DNA of 64,000 nucleotides from Psychrobacter sp. UBA6766 (GTDB lineage Bacteria; Pseudomonadota; Gammaproteobacteria; Pseudomonadales; Moraxellaceae): assembly GCF_002453355.1 (NCBI RefSeq), contig NZ_DKGQ01000036.1, positions 5,532-69,531 on the forward strand. Reading direction: 5' to 3'. The notes beneath the pieces are model-generated. The model did not search any database, was not told where the DNA came from, and saw nothing but the letters and a program-made list of their open reading frames with translations. The position numbers and the translations under genes were made by a program. Shown piece by piece: positions 55,911 to 64,000 of the stretch (the first letter of the stretch is position 1; every line of letters starts with the position of its first letter).

Positions 55911-56771
55911 TTATTTTTCTCTAATACCCGCATTCTTTTTATTGACCAACTTATCTTGTAGCACTAATACGTAAGCATTGTCGATAAAGTTTGCCGCTGG
56001 CGTGACTTCAATACTTCTAAAGTTATCCTCCTGCGTGTCTTCAACATGCGCAATGCGACCGACGCGATAGCCTGCGGGAATTCGTCCACCTAAGCCTGAT
56101 GACACTAGCTCATCGCCAACGCGTACATCTGAGGTTTTAAAGACGTAGTTGAGGCGTAATGAGGTTGGTATGCCTTCACCCGTGACAATAGCACGCTGCC
56201 CAGTACGTTTGACCGTCACAGCAACGGATTGCTGCTCATCGGTAATCAGCAATAAACGACTGGTATTGGGGTAAACATTAATAATCTGACCTAAGACACC
56301 CACTTCATCGATGACCGTTTGACCCACTTGCACGCCATCTTGCTCACCTTTATTAAGCACTACAATTTGTCTGAGCAGATTGGTATCAGTGCCGATAACT
56401 TGAGCGAGGTTTAAATCAAACTGTTCAGGCCGGGTAGTCGATAGGATACCCTGCAAGCGGGCATTTTGTGCCAAGATATAATCTTGCTGTTGTAGTTTGG
56501 CTTGAGCGTGGATAAGTTGCGTTTTTAGCTGCATATTTTCGCGGCGAAGCGCTTCTTTTGATTGTAAACTGCCACTTGACCAGTGTTCTGCATAACTCGG
56601 TAATAATGACAGCTCATAGATGGGCTGCATCGCGGCATGCGTGGTCGAGCGTATCGGATTAAACCATTCTGGATTTTTACTATCAAACCACATCAGTACT
56701 AGCGCCACTATTAGTACAATAGCAGTCTTACGAAGTGCTAACGGTTGGCGAGCAAAAATACTTGGAATCAT
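55911..56771 (-). CDS. mreC: Rod shape-determining protein MreC
   Basis: A 286-residue inner-membrane protein with one N-terminal helix (about 15-30). A coiled coil (SKEALRRENMQLKTQLIHAQ) and a periplasmic beta domain (GVLGQIINVYPNTSRLLLIT) follow. It scaffolds the cell-wall elongation complex. It follows mreB after an unusually long gap of about 350 bases. Confidence 0.95.
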   Translation of the reverse strand: MIPSIFARQPLALRKTAIVLIVALVLMWFDSKNPEWFNPIRSTTHAAMQPIYELSLLPSYAEHWSSGSLQSKEALRRENMQLKTQLIHAQAKLQQQDYILAQNARLQGILSTTRPEQFDLNLAQVIGTDTNLLRQIVVLNKGEQDGVQVGQTVIDEVGVLGQIINVYPNTSRLLLITDEQQSVAVTVKRTGQRAIVTGEGIPTSLRLNYVFKTSDVRVGDELVSSGLGGRIPAGYRVGRIAHVEDTQEDNFRSIEVTPAANFIDNAYVLVLQDKLVNKKNAGIREK

Positions 56772-57119
56772 AATTGGTCTAATCTAGAGGTTTTAAGGTG
56801 AGCAATAGCTGCTACTTGATATAACAGTAACAAATATCAAGATATAAAATACGACCTTATCAAAATTTTTTATTTAATAAATCACAATAATGAATGCTAA
56901 AAACCTATGACTAATTAAGTAATATCGTACTGATATTTCATTTTGGCATGGGTAAATATCATTAAAGGCAACCTTATTGGTTACCTTTAATAGAATAAAA
57001 CGATTTTTACAATGAAACGGCTACTCAATATGACTCTAGCTTCAACCAAGCAATCAAGCAATCAAGCAATCAAGGCAAATATAGCCATTATTACTTGATG
57101 AGTTATTAAAGTTAACAAC
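56772..57119. other. Intergenic region between mreB and mreC
   Basis: About 350 bases. It holds a minus-strand hairpin (56962-56973 with 56979-56990, one G-U pair; no T run, so only a weak terminator candidate) and an 8-bp tandem repeat CAAGCAAT present three times plus a partial (57047-57074). The minus-strand promoter of mreC probably lies here. Confidence 0.5.
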
Positions 57120-58148
57120 TTAAACAAAAATCATATTCAGACTTTTATTGTTAATAAAATCGAGCGCAATGCCACCGCCGCGGCTCACGCAGGTCAATGG
57201 CTCTTCTGCAACGGTCACAGGCAGACCGGTTTCTTTAGAGATGAGTTTATCTAAATCACGCAGCAATGCCCCGCCGCCCGTTAAGACAATACCGCGCTCA
57301 GCGATGTCTGATGACAGCTCAGGTGGCGTTCGTTCAAGCGCCGCTTTTACCGCGCTAACAATGCCACTTAATGGATCGCTTAGGGCTTTTTGTACTTCTT
57401 CTGAATTGACCGTAAAAGTTTTTGGTACGCCTTCTGCCATGCTGCGACCGCGAACTTCAACTTCTAATTGGCTGTCTTCATTTAATGCCGAACCCACTTC
57501 TTGTTTTATGCGCTCAGCCGTGGTTTCACCAATCACGCAGCCATGAGTACGGCGAACATGAGTAATAATTGCTTCATCGAACATATCTCCGCCAATACGA
57601 ATCGACTCAGCATATACGCAGCCTGACAGCGCGATAACTGCAATCTCAGTGGTACCACCACCGATATCAACGACCATTGAACCACTGGCTTCATGAACGG
57701 GCATGCCCGCACCGATTGCGGCGGCCATTGGTTCTTCTAGCAATAATACTTTGCTCGCGCCTGCTGATGATACTGCTTCCCGAATCGCTTTACGTTCAAC
57801 CAGCGTTGATTTGCAAGGCACACAAACCACCACGTTAGGTTGGGCCATAAAACGCTTGGCTTTCACCTTAGTGATAAAATGCTTGAGCATTTTTTGTGTC
57901 ACTTCAAAGTCTGCAATCACACCATCTTTTAATGGACGGATAGCCGTAATATTGGCAGGCGTACGACCCAGCATCTGTTTAGCATCAATACCAACGGCAG
58001 CGACGGTAGGGTTTTGAGTACGATTACTTCGTAGCGCGACCACGGTTGGCTCGTCGAGCACCACCCCTTTACCAGGAATAAAAATGAGGGTGTTCGCAGT
58101 ACCGAGGTCGATTGCGATATTATTTGATAAAAATCCAAACGGGTTCAT
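57120..58148 (-). CDS. mreB: Cell shape protein MreB (bacterial actin)
   Basis: MreB polymerises along the membrane and guides lateral wall synthesis. The 342 residues show the actin-fold motifs AIDLGTANTLIF (phosphate 1), the connect motifs and VVDIGGGTTEIAVIALSG near residue 162 (phosphate 2), and LTGGGALLRDLDKLI near residue 290. The rod shape machinery is thus intact in the window. Confidence 0.97.
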   Translation of the reverse strand: MNPFGFLSNNIAIDLGTANTLIFIPGKGVVLDEPTVVALRSNRTQNPTVAAVGIDAKQMLGRTPANITAIRPLKDGVIADFEVTQKMLKHFITKVKAKRFMAQPNVVVCVPCKSTLVERKAIREAVSSAGASKVLLLEEPMAAAIGAGMPVHEASGSMVVDIGGGTTEIAVIALSGCVYAESIRIGGDMFDEAIITHVRRTHGCVIGETTAERIKQEVGSALNEDSQLEVEVRGRSMAEGVPKTFTVNSEEVQKALSDPLSGIVSAVKAALERTPPELSSDIAERGIVLTGGGALLRDLDKLISKETGLPVTVAEEPLTCVSRGGGIALDFINNKSLNMIFV

Positions 58149-58829
58149 GGCTAATATATCCAGCGTATTACAAATGAGGCGAATGAGGCGAACGAAATTG
58201 ACTGAGGGCTACTCGTCAGTATTGAGCAGGTCGTCGTTAGACATGACCTATGGCGCGAGTTTATCATCGCAGCAAGTCAAACCGAAGCATTAATGATGAA
58301 ATGAAAAAACTGAGCTAAATTATACCGATTTGGCTCAAAAAAAACACAGATATTTGCATCAGTACGCTAGAATTTCACGCTTAAACGCGAAAAGTTGTTA
58401 CAAAGTTTAAAATCACAGACAATACGATGCTATTTAATGAAACATCATTTAATTCAATCACTACTAAGGCACTACAGCAATACGATATTCCTACTGCATG
58501 ATTTTCCGAGTCGTTAACTTGGCGTTTGGCTTAGCAGTGGATGCATACTGTAACGTATTTTTTAATAAAATGGTAAGTAATTGATAACCCCACCATAATC
58601 TTAAGTTCAATCGCTCAGTTTTGTAGAACATGCCAGCTTGGTTGATATTATGCAGCAATCGAGCGCTGCTCCTCTGTAAACTTGGGTGAGATGCTTTATA
58701 ATAGCCCTACTATTTATAAGACACAGCTACAAACACTTTATTTGAGTGTATTGTAATCATTACCTGTCTTAATGCTTATCTACTTGTCATACCCTACTCT
58801 AATAAAAACTGTCCTTCACCGGAGAAATT
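58149..58829. other. Divergent intergenic region mreB / gatC
   Basis: About 680 bases without a recognised gene. A plus-strand TATAAT at 58697-58702 is a possible gatC -10, but the -35 is poor. GGAG precedes the gatC ATG. A GAGC/GCTC stem near 58310-58335 is not placed as a terminator for either gene. No coding sequence was recognised. Confidence 0.45.
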
Positions 58830-59144
58830 ATGTCACAGCCAACCCTCGCGACTGAAAACAATGTCAGCCGTCAAGAAATCTTAGAAGTTGCCCGCCTTGC
58901 GCGTCTTGGCGTTGATGAAGATACCGCCAATAGCTATGCTGATGATATCAGCGACGTATTAAAACTGATGCAAACGCTTGCTAATGTCGATACCACCGGT
59001 ATCAAACCCTTGGCAAACATTCATGAAGCTTGCCAAGAGTTGCGCGCGGACGTCGCTAAACACGATATCAATCGCGAGCGCAATCAATCGGTTGCCCCTG
59101 CCGTTGAATCAGGCTTGTATCTTGTACCACAAGTGATTGAATAA
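58830..59144 (+). CDS. gatC: Asp-tRNA(Asn)/Glu-tRNA(Gln) amidotransferase subunit C
   Basis: The 104-residue belt subunit that stabilises GatA-GatB. The helix ILEVARLARLGVDEDTANSYADD and the SVAPAVESGLYLVPQVIE C-terminus match. It is the first gene of the gatCAB operon. Confidence 0.93.
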   Translation: MSQPTLATENNVSRQEILEVARLARLGVDEDTANSYADDISDVLKLMQTLANVDTTGIKPLANIHEACQELRADVAKHDINRERNQSVAPAVESGLYLVPQVIE

Positions 59145-59214
59145 TATATTCAAATTATTCTTGCCTTTATTTTATCCTATTTAATGCTATTCACATTTTG
59201 ACGGACGACACCTT

Positions 59215-60717
59215 ATGTCTGAACTTCACCTTTTAAGTACCCAGCAGCTTATTACGGGCTTGCAAGACAAACAATTTAGCAGCACGGAATTAACCGAACA
59301 CTATATTAAGCGCATCAATGCCCTTGATAGCAAGATTAACAGCTTTATTACTCATACTTCTGAAACGGCATTAGCGCAAGCAAAAGCCGCTGATGAGATG
59401 CGTGTCCAAGGTGATAAACGCCCATTACTTGGTGTACCAATGGCGCATAAAGACATTTTTTGTACCCAAGGCGTTCTGACGACTTGTGGTTCAAAAATGC
59501 TGCATAATTTTGTGTCGCCTTATGATGCCACTATCGTCACCAATATCGATAAGGCTGGCATGATTAGCCTTGGTAAGCTCAATATGGATGAGTTTGCAAT
59601 GGGCTCGGATAATGAAAGCTCACATTATGGCGCCGTGCACAATCCTTGGAGTCTTGAACGCGTTCCTGGTGGCTCGTCGGGTGGTAGTGCCGCTGCCGTC
59701 GCCGCAGGCTTCGTTCCGGTTGCTACTGCAAGTGATACAGGCGGCTCTATTCGTCAGCCTGCCTCATTTTGTGGCCTGACAGGGATTAAACCCACTTATG
59801 GTCGCGTTTCGCGCTTTGGTATGATTGCTTATGCGTCAAGTCTTGATCAAGCAGGCAGCTTGGGCCGTAGTGCGATGGACTGTGCTTATTTATTGCAACC
59901 AATGATTGGTCATGACCCACGCGATGCCACTTCTATCAAGCACGATATGCCTGATTATGTGCAAGACTTAAATCATGCCGTCACTGCCGCTGGAGACAAA
60001 GCTAAGCCATTAGAAGGCTTACGAATTGGCGTTGCTAAAGAGTACTTTAGCAAAGGGTTAGATACTGAGGTGGAGCAAGCGGTACGTGCAGCGCTAAAAC
60101 AATACGAAGCGCTTGGTGCGACGATTGTAGAAGTGAACATCACTGACCCCGAGATTACTCTTGCTACTTACTATATGTTAGCGCCTGCAGAAGCGTCTTC
60201 AAACCTATCACGTTTTGATGGCGTGCGTTTTGGTTATCGCTGTGAAAACCCAACCGATCTTATTGATTTATATACGCGCTCTCGCTCTGAAGGCTTTGGT
60301 CCTGAAGTACAACGTCGTATCTTGACTGGAACTTACGCGCTATCGGCGGGTTACTTTGATGCTTATTACACCAAAGCACAAAAAGTACGCCGATTAATCG
60401 TGCAAGATTTTGAAGATGCTTTTGTTAACTGTGACATCATCGCCAGTCCAACTGCGCCAACCGCAGCTTATAAACTTGCTGAAGACCTTGATCCTGCGAC
60501 GATGTATTTAGGCGACGTTTATACCATCGGCGTCAACTTGGCCGGTCTCCCTGCCCTTAGTCAACCTGTTGGTTTAACCACAAACGGTTTGCCAATTGGT
60601 TTGCAATTAATTGGACAATATTGGCAAGAAAGCAAATTGCTCTCTACCGCCCATTTATTCCAGCAGCATACAGACCATCATTTACAACACTCTACCATCG
60701 CAAAGGAGACGGTATAA
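59215..60717 (+). CDS. gatA: Asp-tRNA(Asn)/Glu-tRNA(Gln) amidotransferase subunit A
   Basis: The amidase subunit that frees ammonia from glutamine for transamidation. The 500 residues contain the amidase triad: Lys in MAHKDIFCTQGV (near 79), then VPGGSSGGSAAAVAAGF and ASDTGGSIRQPASFCGLTG with the two Ser residues near 155-180. Its stop overlaps the gatB start (TAATG). Confidence 0.97.
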   Translation: MSELHLLSTQQLITGLQDKQFSSTELTEHYIKRINALDSKINSFITHTSETALAQAKAADEMRVQGDKRPLLGVPMAHKDIFCTQGVLTTCGSKMLHNFVSPYDATIVTNIDKAGMISLGKLNMDEFAMGSDNESSHYGAVHNPWSLERVPGGSSGGSAAAVAAGFVPVATASDTGGSIRQPASFCGLTGIKPTYGRVSRFGMIAYASSLDQAGSLGRSAMDCAYLLQPMIGHDPRDATSIKHDMPDYVQDLNHAVTAAGDKAKPLEGLRIGVAKEYFSKGLDTEVEQAVRAALKQYEALGATIVEVNITDPEITLATYYMLAPAEASSNLSRFDGVRFGYRCENPTDLIDLYTRSRSEGFGPEVQRRILTGTYALSAGYFDAYYTKAQKVRRLIVQDFEDAFVNCDIIASPTAPTAAYKLAEDLDPATMYLGDVYTIGVNLAGLPALSQPVGLTTNGLPIGLQLIGQYWQESKLLSTAHLFQQHTDHHLQHSTIAKETV

Positions 60718-62243
60718 TGAACACAGCAACTATTACTGATAATGCCGCTCACCAAGAAATTGTCCGAAAAGAGCTGTTCGTTGATGGCTACGAAGTGGTC
60801 ATCGGCATTGAGATTCACTGCCAGTTGAACACCGAAAGTAAAATATTTTCCAGCGCGCCAACCGACTTTGGTCACGAGCCAAATACTCAAGCCAGCATCG
60901 TTGATTTAGGACTGCCTGGCGTATTGCCTGTATTGAATACGGGCGTGGTCGATCGAGCGCTCAAATTCGGTATCGGTGTCAATGCAGAACTGGGACTATT
61001 TAATACCTTTGACCGAAAAAACTATTTTTACCCTGATTTACCAAAAGGCTATCAAATTACCCAAATGGCCAACCCTATCGTCGGTAAAGGTTATATCGAT
61101 GTCGTGGTCAATGAAGGCGAGAAAAACGAATACCCGAAACGAATGGGTATCACCCGTGCGCATTTGGAAGAAGATGCGGGTAAATCCGTTCATGATGCCG
61201 TTGATGGTATGACGGGTGTCGACCTTAACCGCGCTGGCACGCCACTCATCGAAATCGTCTCCGAGCCTGATATGCGCTCGGCTTCCGAAGCGCTTGCTTA
61301 TATTAAAGCCATTCATCAGCTGGTCACGTGGCTTGGTATCTCAGATGCGATTATGGCAGAAGGCTCATTCCGCTGCGATTGTAACGTCTCTGTGCGCAAA
61401 CCGGGCGCAGCATTAGGTACGCGAACTGAGCTGAAAAACCTCAACTCATTCCGTTTTATCGAACGCGCCATCAATCGTGAAATCGAGCGTCAAATCGATA
61501 TTATTGAGGACGGCGGTAAAGTCATTCAAGCAACGATGTTATACGATCCTGAGCGCGATGAAACCCGCACCATGCGTACCAAAGAAGACGCCAATGACTA
61601 TCGCTATTTCCCCGATCCTGACTTGCTACCTGTGCGTATTGAACAACATACAGTCGATGAAATTAAAGCAGCGATGCCTGAACTCCCTGTTGCCCGCCGT
61701 GCGCGATTTGAAGAAGCGCTTGGGTTATCAGAATACGATGCCCGTATCTTGACGGGTAGTCGTACGCTAGCCGATTATTTTGAAAATGTCGTCAATGAGG
61801 TCGGACAACAAGATGCCAAAATGGCAGCTAACTGGGTCATGGGCGACCTGCTAGGTGCGCTCAACAAAGATGATAAAGACATCGCCGACTCACCTATTAG
61901 CGCCAAGCAATTGGCGGGAATGCTGGCACGAATCAAAGACGATACGCTATCTGGCAAACTGGCTAAAAAAGTCTTTAGCGCCCTCTATGAGCGCGAAGGC
62001 GGCGATGCCGATGACGCAGCAGATAAAATCATCGAGGAAAAAGGCCTGAAGCAAGAAACGGATACCGGTGCGATTAAAGCCATGGTCGAAGAAGTTATTA
62101 CCAAAAACCAAGCCATGGTCGATGAGTATCGCGGCGGCAAAGAAAAAGCCTTTAACGGTTTGGTCGGTCAAGTCATGAAAGCCAGCCGCGGTAGTGCCAA
62201 CCCCCAACAAGTCAATCAAATCCTAAAAGAATTATTGGGTTAA
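60717..62243 (+). CDS. gatB: Asp-tRNA(Asn)/Glu-tRNA(Gln) amidotransferase subunit B
   Basis: The kinase/transamidase subunit that binds the misacylated tRNA. The 508 residues include VVIGIEIHCQLNTESKIFS near residue 23, LPKGYQITQMANPI near 105, and the SFRCDCNVSVRKPG segment. The C-terminal YqeY-like domain ends VNQILKELLG. ATG 60717 has AAAGGAG 8-9 bases upstream; the 32-codon upstream extension lies inside gatA and is rejected. Confidence 0.97.
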   Translation: MNTATITDNAAHQEIVRKELFVDGYEVVIGIEIHCQLNTESKIFSSAPTDFGHEPNTQASIVDLGLPGVLPVLNTGVVDRALKFGIGVNAELGLFNTFDRKNYFYPDLPKGYQITQMANPIVGKGYIDVVVNEGEKNEYPKRMGITRAHLEEDAGKSVHDAVDGMTGVDLNRAGTPLIEIVSEPDMRSASEALAYIKAIHQLVTWLGISDAIMAEGSFRCDCNVSVRKPGAALGTRTELKNLNSFRFIERAINREIERQIDIIEDGGKVIQATMLYDPERDETRTMRTKEDANDYRYFPDPDLLPVRIEQHTVDEIKAAMPELPVARRARFEEALGLSEYDARILTGSRTLADYFENVVNEVGQQDAKMAANWVMGDLLGALNKDDKDIADSPISAKQLAGMLARIKDDTLSGKLAKKVFSALYEREGGDADDAADKIIEEKGLKQETDTGAIKAMVEEVITKNQAMVDEYRGGKEKAFNGLVGQVMKASRGSANPQQVNQILKELLG

Positions 62244-62318
62244 GACTGGTTATTAGAGACTAGACTAGCTGAGTTCTGGAAAATGAGGGTTATAGATTTT
62301 GGCTAAAACAAATAGCCC

Positions 62319-62346
62319 TTGCAATATGCTTAATTTTGCGTAAAAT
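62319..62346 (+). promoter_or_regulatory. Sigma70 promoter of tRNA-Pro
   Basis: TTGCAA (62319-62324), 16 bases, then TAAAAT (62341-62346). The predicted start is within about five bases of the mature tRNA 5' end. Confidence 0.7.
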
Positions 62347-62357
62347 AGTCAGTCATT

Positions 62358-62434
62358 CGGGGCGTAGCGCAGTCTGGTAGCGCACTACACTGGGGGTGTA
62401 GTGGTCGCAGGTTCAAATCCTGCCGTTCCGACCA
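62358..62434 (+). tRNA. tRNA-Pro (anticodon GGG)
   Basis: A 77-base cloverleaf: acceptor CGGGGCG pairs with CGTTCCG (two G-U pairs), D-arm GCGC/GCGC, anticodon stem CTACA/TGTAG with loop CTGGGGG, T-arm around GGTTCAAATCC, and an encoded ACCA end. It is directly upstream of the integrase gene and is the likely attachment site. Confidence 0.95.
62410..62434 (+). other. Likely integration site (attL core) at the tRNA-Pro 3' end
   Basis: P4-type integrases commonly insert at the T-arm and 3' end of a tRNA gene and leave the tRNA intact. The tRNA 3' end lies about 170 bases before the recombinase gene. The matching attR repeat must lie outside the window, so the core limits are not known. Confidence 0.45.
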
Positions 62435-62555
62435 AACACAATATTAGGGCAGACCGTCATTGACCGTCTGCCCTTTTATTTGCAAGCCATTCAGCTGAAT
62501 CAGCCTTTTTTAAAGGCATTTGTTATCCGTTACAGAACGTGGTAATCCGTCTAAA

Positions 62556-62608
62556 ATGTTGGTATTATCGTTGGTATCATACGATACCATAATGGATAAT
62601 ACCAACAT
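62556..62608. promoter_or_regulatory. Nested inverted repeat over the integrase start
   Basis: The outer arms (62556-62569 and 62595-62608) are 14-bp perfect reverse complements. Inside are TGGTATC (62572-62578) and GATACCA (62583-62589) with a 4-base loop. The right arm ends within the ATG at 62607. As DNA this resembles a repressor or recombinase site; as RNA it would bury the start codon. Confidence 0.75.
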
Positions 62609-63827
62609 GAGTCTAAATAATACACAGATAAAGAATCTTAAGCCTACCCAAAAAGCGATAGACTCAAAACGACCTGATAAACATAGTGATGGTCAAGGGT
62701 TACAATTATGGGTGCGTTATACAGGCGTTAAGTCATGGATCAGCGCCTACCGCTGGCAAGGCAAACAGCAAACCCTTACTATCGGTACTTATCCAGTAAT
62801 GAGCCTACAAAGTGCACGCCAGCGCAATCTTGAGATCAAAAGATTAATAGTTGATGGCATTAACCCAAAAGACGATAAGAAAAAAACACGAGCAGAAAAT
62901 GACGGATCAAAGGCTTTCGATACGATAGCTCAGTGTTGGCATAATGACCGTAAAGCACATATAGCACCTACTACCCATAGCCGTGACTACTCACAATATC
63001 AGCGCGACATTAAGCCCGTCATTGGTCATATAAATATAAATGAGATAACTGCGCCTGATGTTTTGGCTATTGGTAAAGCTATCGAAGCTAGGGGCGCTAG
63101 TGATATGGCAAGACGCGCAATACGTCAAACAGGGCAAATCTTTAAACAAGCCATACGTGAGGGCTTAACCAACCTCAACCCAGCCGACGACCTAACTGAA
63201 GCACTAAAACCGCATAAGGTAAAGCACCATAGTCGCATCACCAGCCAGCAATTACCAAAGCTACTACAAGATATTAACGCCTATGATGGTGATGTACTGG
63301 TAAAGCTAGGCCTATGGTTTATGTGCTATACGTTTGTGAGAACGCAGGAATTACGCTTTATGGAATGGAGCGAGATAGACTATAAAGACAAGTTATGGCG
63401 CATACCTGCCGATAAAATGAAAATGGATAGACCGCATTTAGTGCCGCTTACACCGCAAACAATGGCGATCTTAGAGCAAATCAAGACGCTAGGCTTTTCG
63501 GACAAGTATGTCTTCTTTAATCCATCGACGCGTAAGCCATACAGTACCAATGCTTTTATTACTGCCCTATGGCGCATGGGCTATAAAGGCAGAATGACAG
63601 GGCACGGATTTCGCGGACTTGCCAGCACTACCTTACATGAACAAGAGTTTATGCACGAAGCTATAGAGCTACAGCTGGCACATGAAAAAGAAAACAAAAT
63701 AAGCAAAGCCTACAATGGAGCTCAACACTTGCCTTATCGTACCGACATGATGCATCAATGGGCTAATTATATTGATGATGCGTTTGCTGGCAAGACTGAA
63801 GATAGGATAGATTGTTCAAAAGTGTAA
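62607..63827 (+). CDS. int: P4-type tyrosine recombinase/integrase
   Basis: A site-specific recombinase of about 406 residues. The N-terminal DUF4102 domain shows HSDGQGLQLWVRYTGVKSW and TLTIGTYPVMSLQSARQ. The catalytic set is visible: Arg in YTFVRTQELRFMEW, His-x-x-Arg in GHGFRGLAST (near 333), His in LAHEKENKISKAYN and Tyr in that last segment. ATG 62607 is preferred (weak GGAT site); ATG 62592 and the upstream TTG are alternatives. It most likely drives integration at tRNA-Pro. Confidence 0.92.
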   Translation: MSLNNTQIKNLKPTQKAIDSKRPDKHSDGQGLQLWVRYTGVKSWISAYRWQGKQQTLTIGTYPVMSLQSARQRNLEIKRLIVDGINPKDDKKKTRAENDGSKAFDTIAQCWHNDRKAHIAPTTHSRDYSQYQRDIKPVIGHININEITAPDVLAIGKAIEARGASDMARRAIRQTGQIFKQAIREGLTNLNPADDLTEALKPHKVKHHSRITSQQLPKLLQDINAYDGDVLVKLGLWFMCYTFVRTQELRFMEWSEIDYKDKLWRIPADKMKMDRPHLVPLTPQTMAILEQIKTLGFSDKYVFFNPSTRKPYSTNAFITALWRMGYKGRMTGHGFRGLASTTLHEQEFMHEAIELQLAHEKENKISKAYNGAQHLPYRTDMMHQWANYIDDAFAGKTEDRIDCSKV

Positions 63828-63866
63828 GATGGTTGAGACATATGTGTTTAAGTAAACAGAAATATT

Positions 63867-64000
63867 GAGCCTTTCCTAAAAACTATGTAACAGCTTATAA
63901 TCTCCTAATAGGAGAATAATCAATGACTATCCAAAATGACATTAAGAAACTGGCCGAGCAAATGGCTGGTAGCATGAGCAGCTTTGATGACATCAAAGAC
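63867..64000 (+). mobile_element. Left end of a possible IS256-like insertion sequence
   Basis: A terminal-repeat-like segment (63867-63891, starting GAGCCTTTCC and including AAAAACTATGTAAC) resembles IS256-family ends, which often have an AAAA..TGTGTAA-type core. It is followed by GGAG and a coding start. The right end is outside the window, so this is only a likely call. Confidence 0.4.
63923..64000 (+). CDS. Truncated ORF, possible IS256-type transposase N-terminus
   Basis: The first 26 codons begin MTIQNDIKKLAEQMAGSMSS, with AGGAG just upstream. The short amphipathic N-terminus and the adjoining terminal-repeat-like sequence recall Mutator/IS256 transposases, but 26 residues are too few to be certain. 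It is cut by the right edge. Confidence 0.4.
   Translation, partial: MTIQNDIKKLAEQMAGSMSSFDDIKD

Noticed and set aside
57148..57546. Plus-strand open frame opposite mreB
   Set aside because: Shadow of mreB: no ribosome binding site, unlikely composition, and complete overlap with a certain gene.
62520..62606. Integrase start at TTG 62520
   Set aside because: The 29 added residues fall over the inverted repeat and do not resemble the DUF4102 N-terminus; an ATG at 62607 or 62592 fits better.

Overview
The window is a stretch of a gammaproteobacterial chromosome, most likely Psychrobacter or a close Moraxellaceae relative. I infer this from the low-to-moderate GC content, the three-gene proton-translocating transhydrogenase, the pyrB-pyrC' pair with a degenerate dihydroorotase, the divergent mreBCD/gatCAB pair and the protein sequences; no database search was possible. 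Almost everything is housekeeping and densely coded. Accessory DNA appears only at the right end.

Layout. 1-2260 (minus) is pntAA-pntAB-pntB, cut by the left edge, with a terminator-like hairpin in its leader. 2764-7037 holds yaaA, groES-groEL behind a sigma32-type promoter, and a DUF3108 periplasmic protein. 7172-13645 holds a DUF2069 membrane protein, a WrbA-type quinone reductase, YihY, a DUF2254 protein, a 176-bp MITE-like element and a CPA1 Na+/H+ antiporter. 13727-16622 (minus) is pyrB-pyrC'-DUF2127. 17052-18930 is fbp and a SpoU-family RNA methyltransferase. 19009-22392 (minus) holds etfBA, a DUF421 protein and a cold-shock gene with a long leader. 22735-27098 (minus) has a small unknown membrane protein and ilvI-ilvN-ilvC for branched-chain amino acids. 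27770-32140 holds a DUF4124-like protein, nnr, queG and a BON-LysM protein.

32489-36217 (minus) is a reduced fatty-acid cluster, yceD-rpmF followed by a separately transcribed fabD-fabG-acpP; plsX and fabH are absent. 36404-38001 is epmC and yciO. 38083-52218 (minus) is the full S10-spc-alpha ribosomal cluster from rpsJ to rplQ, with secY and rpoA, a strong promoter and a leader of about 275 nt in front of rpsJ. 52646-58148 (minus) is rng, maf (with an in-frame 9-bp tandem repeat), mreD, mreC and mreB. 58830-62243 (plus) is gatC-gatA-gatB, the tRNA-dependent amidotransferase.

At 62358 a tRNA-Pro(GGG) gene is followed at once by a P4-type tyrosine recombinase and then by what looks like the left end of an IS256-like insertion sequence. 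This is the usual form of a tRNA-anchored genomic island, of which only the first 1.6 kb is visible. The recombinase start codon lies in a nested inverted repeat. I found no CRISPR array, toxin-antitoxin pair, recognisable defence system or clearly new multi-gene system in the visible sequence. The most interesting leads are regulatory or structural: the pntAB leader hairpin, the integrase inverted repeat, the maf repeat, the MITE-like element, the degenerate PyrC' and a possible leaderless small ORF.
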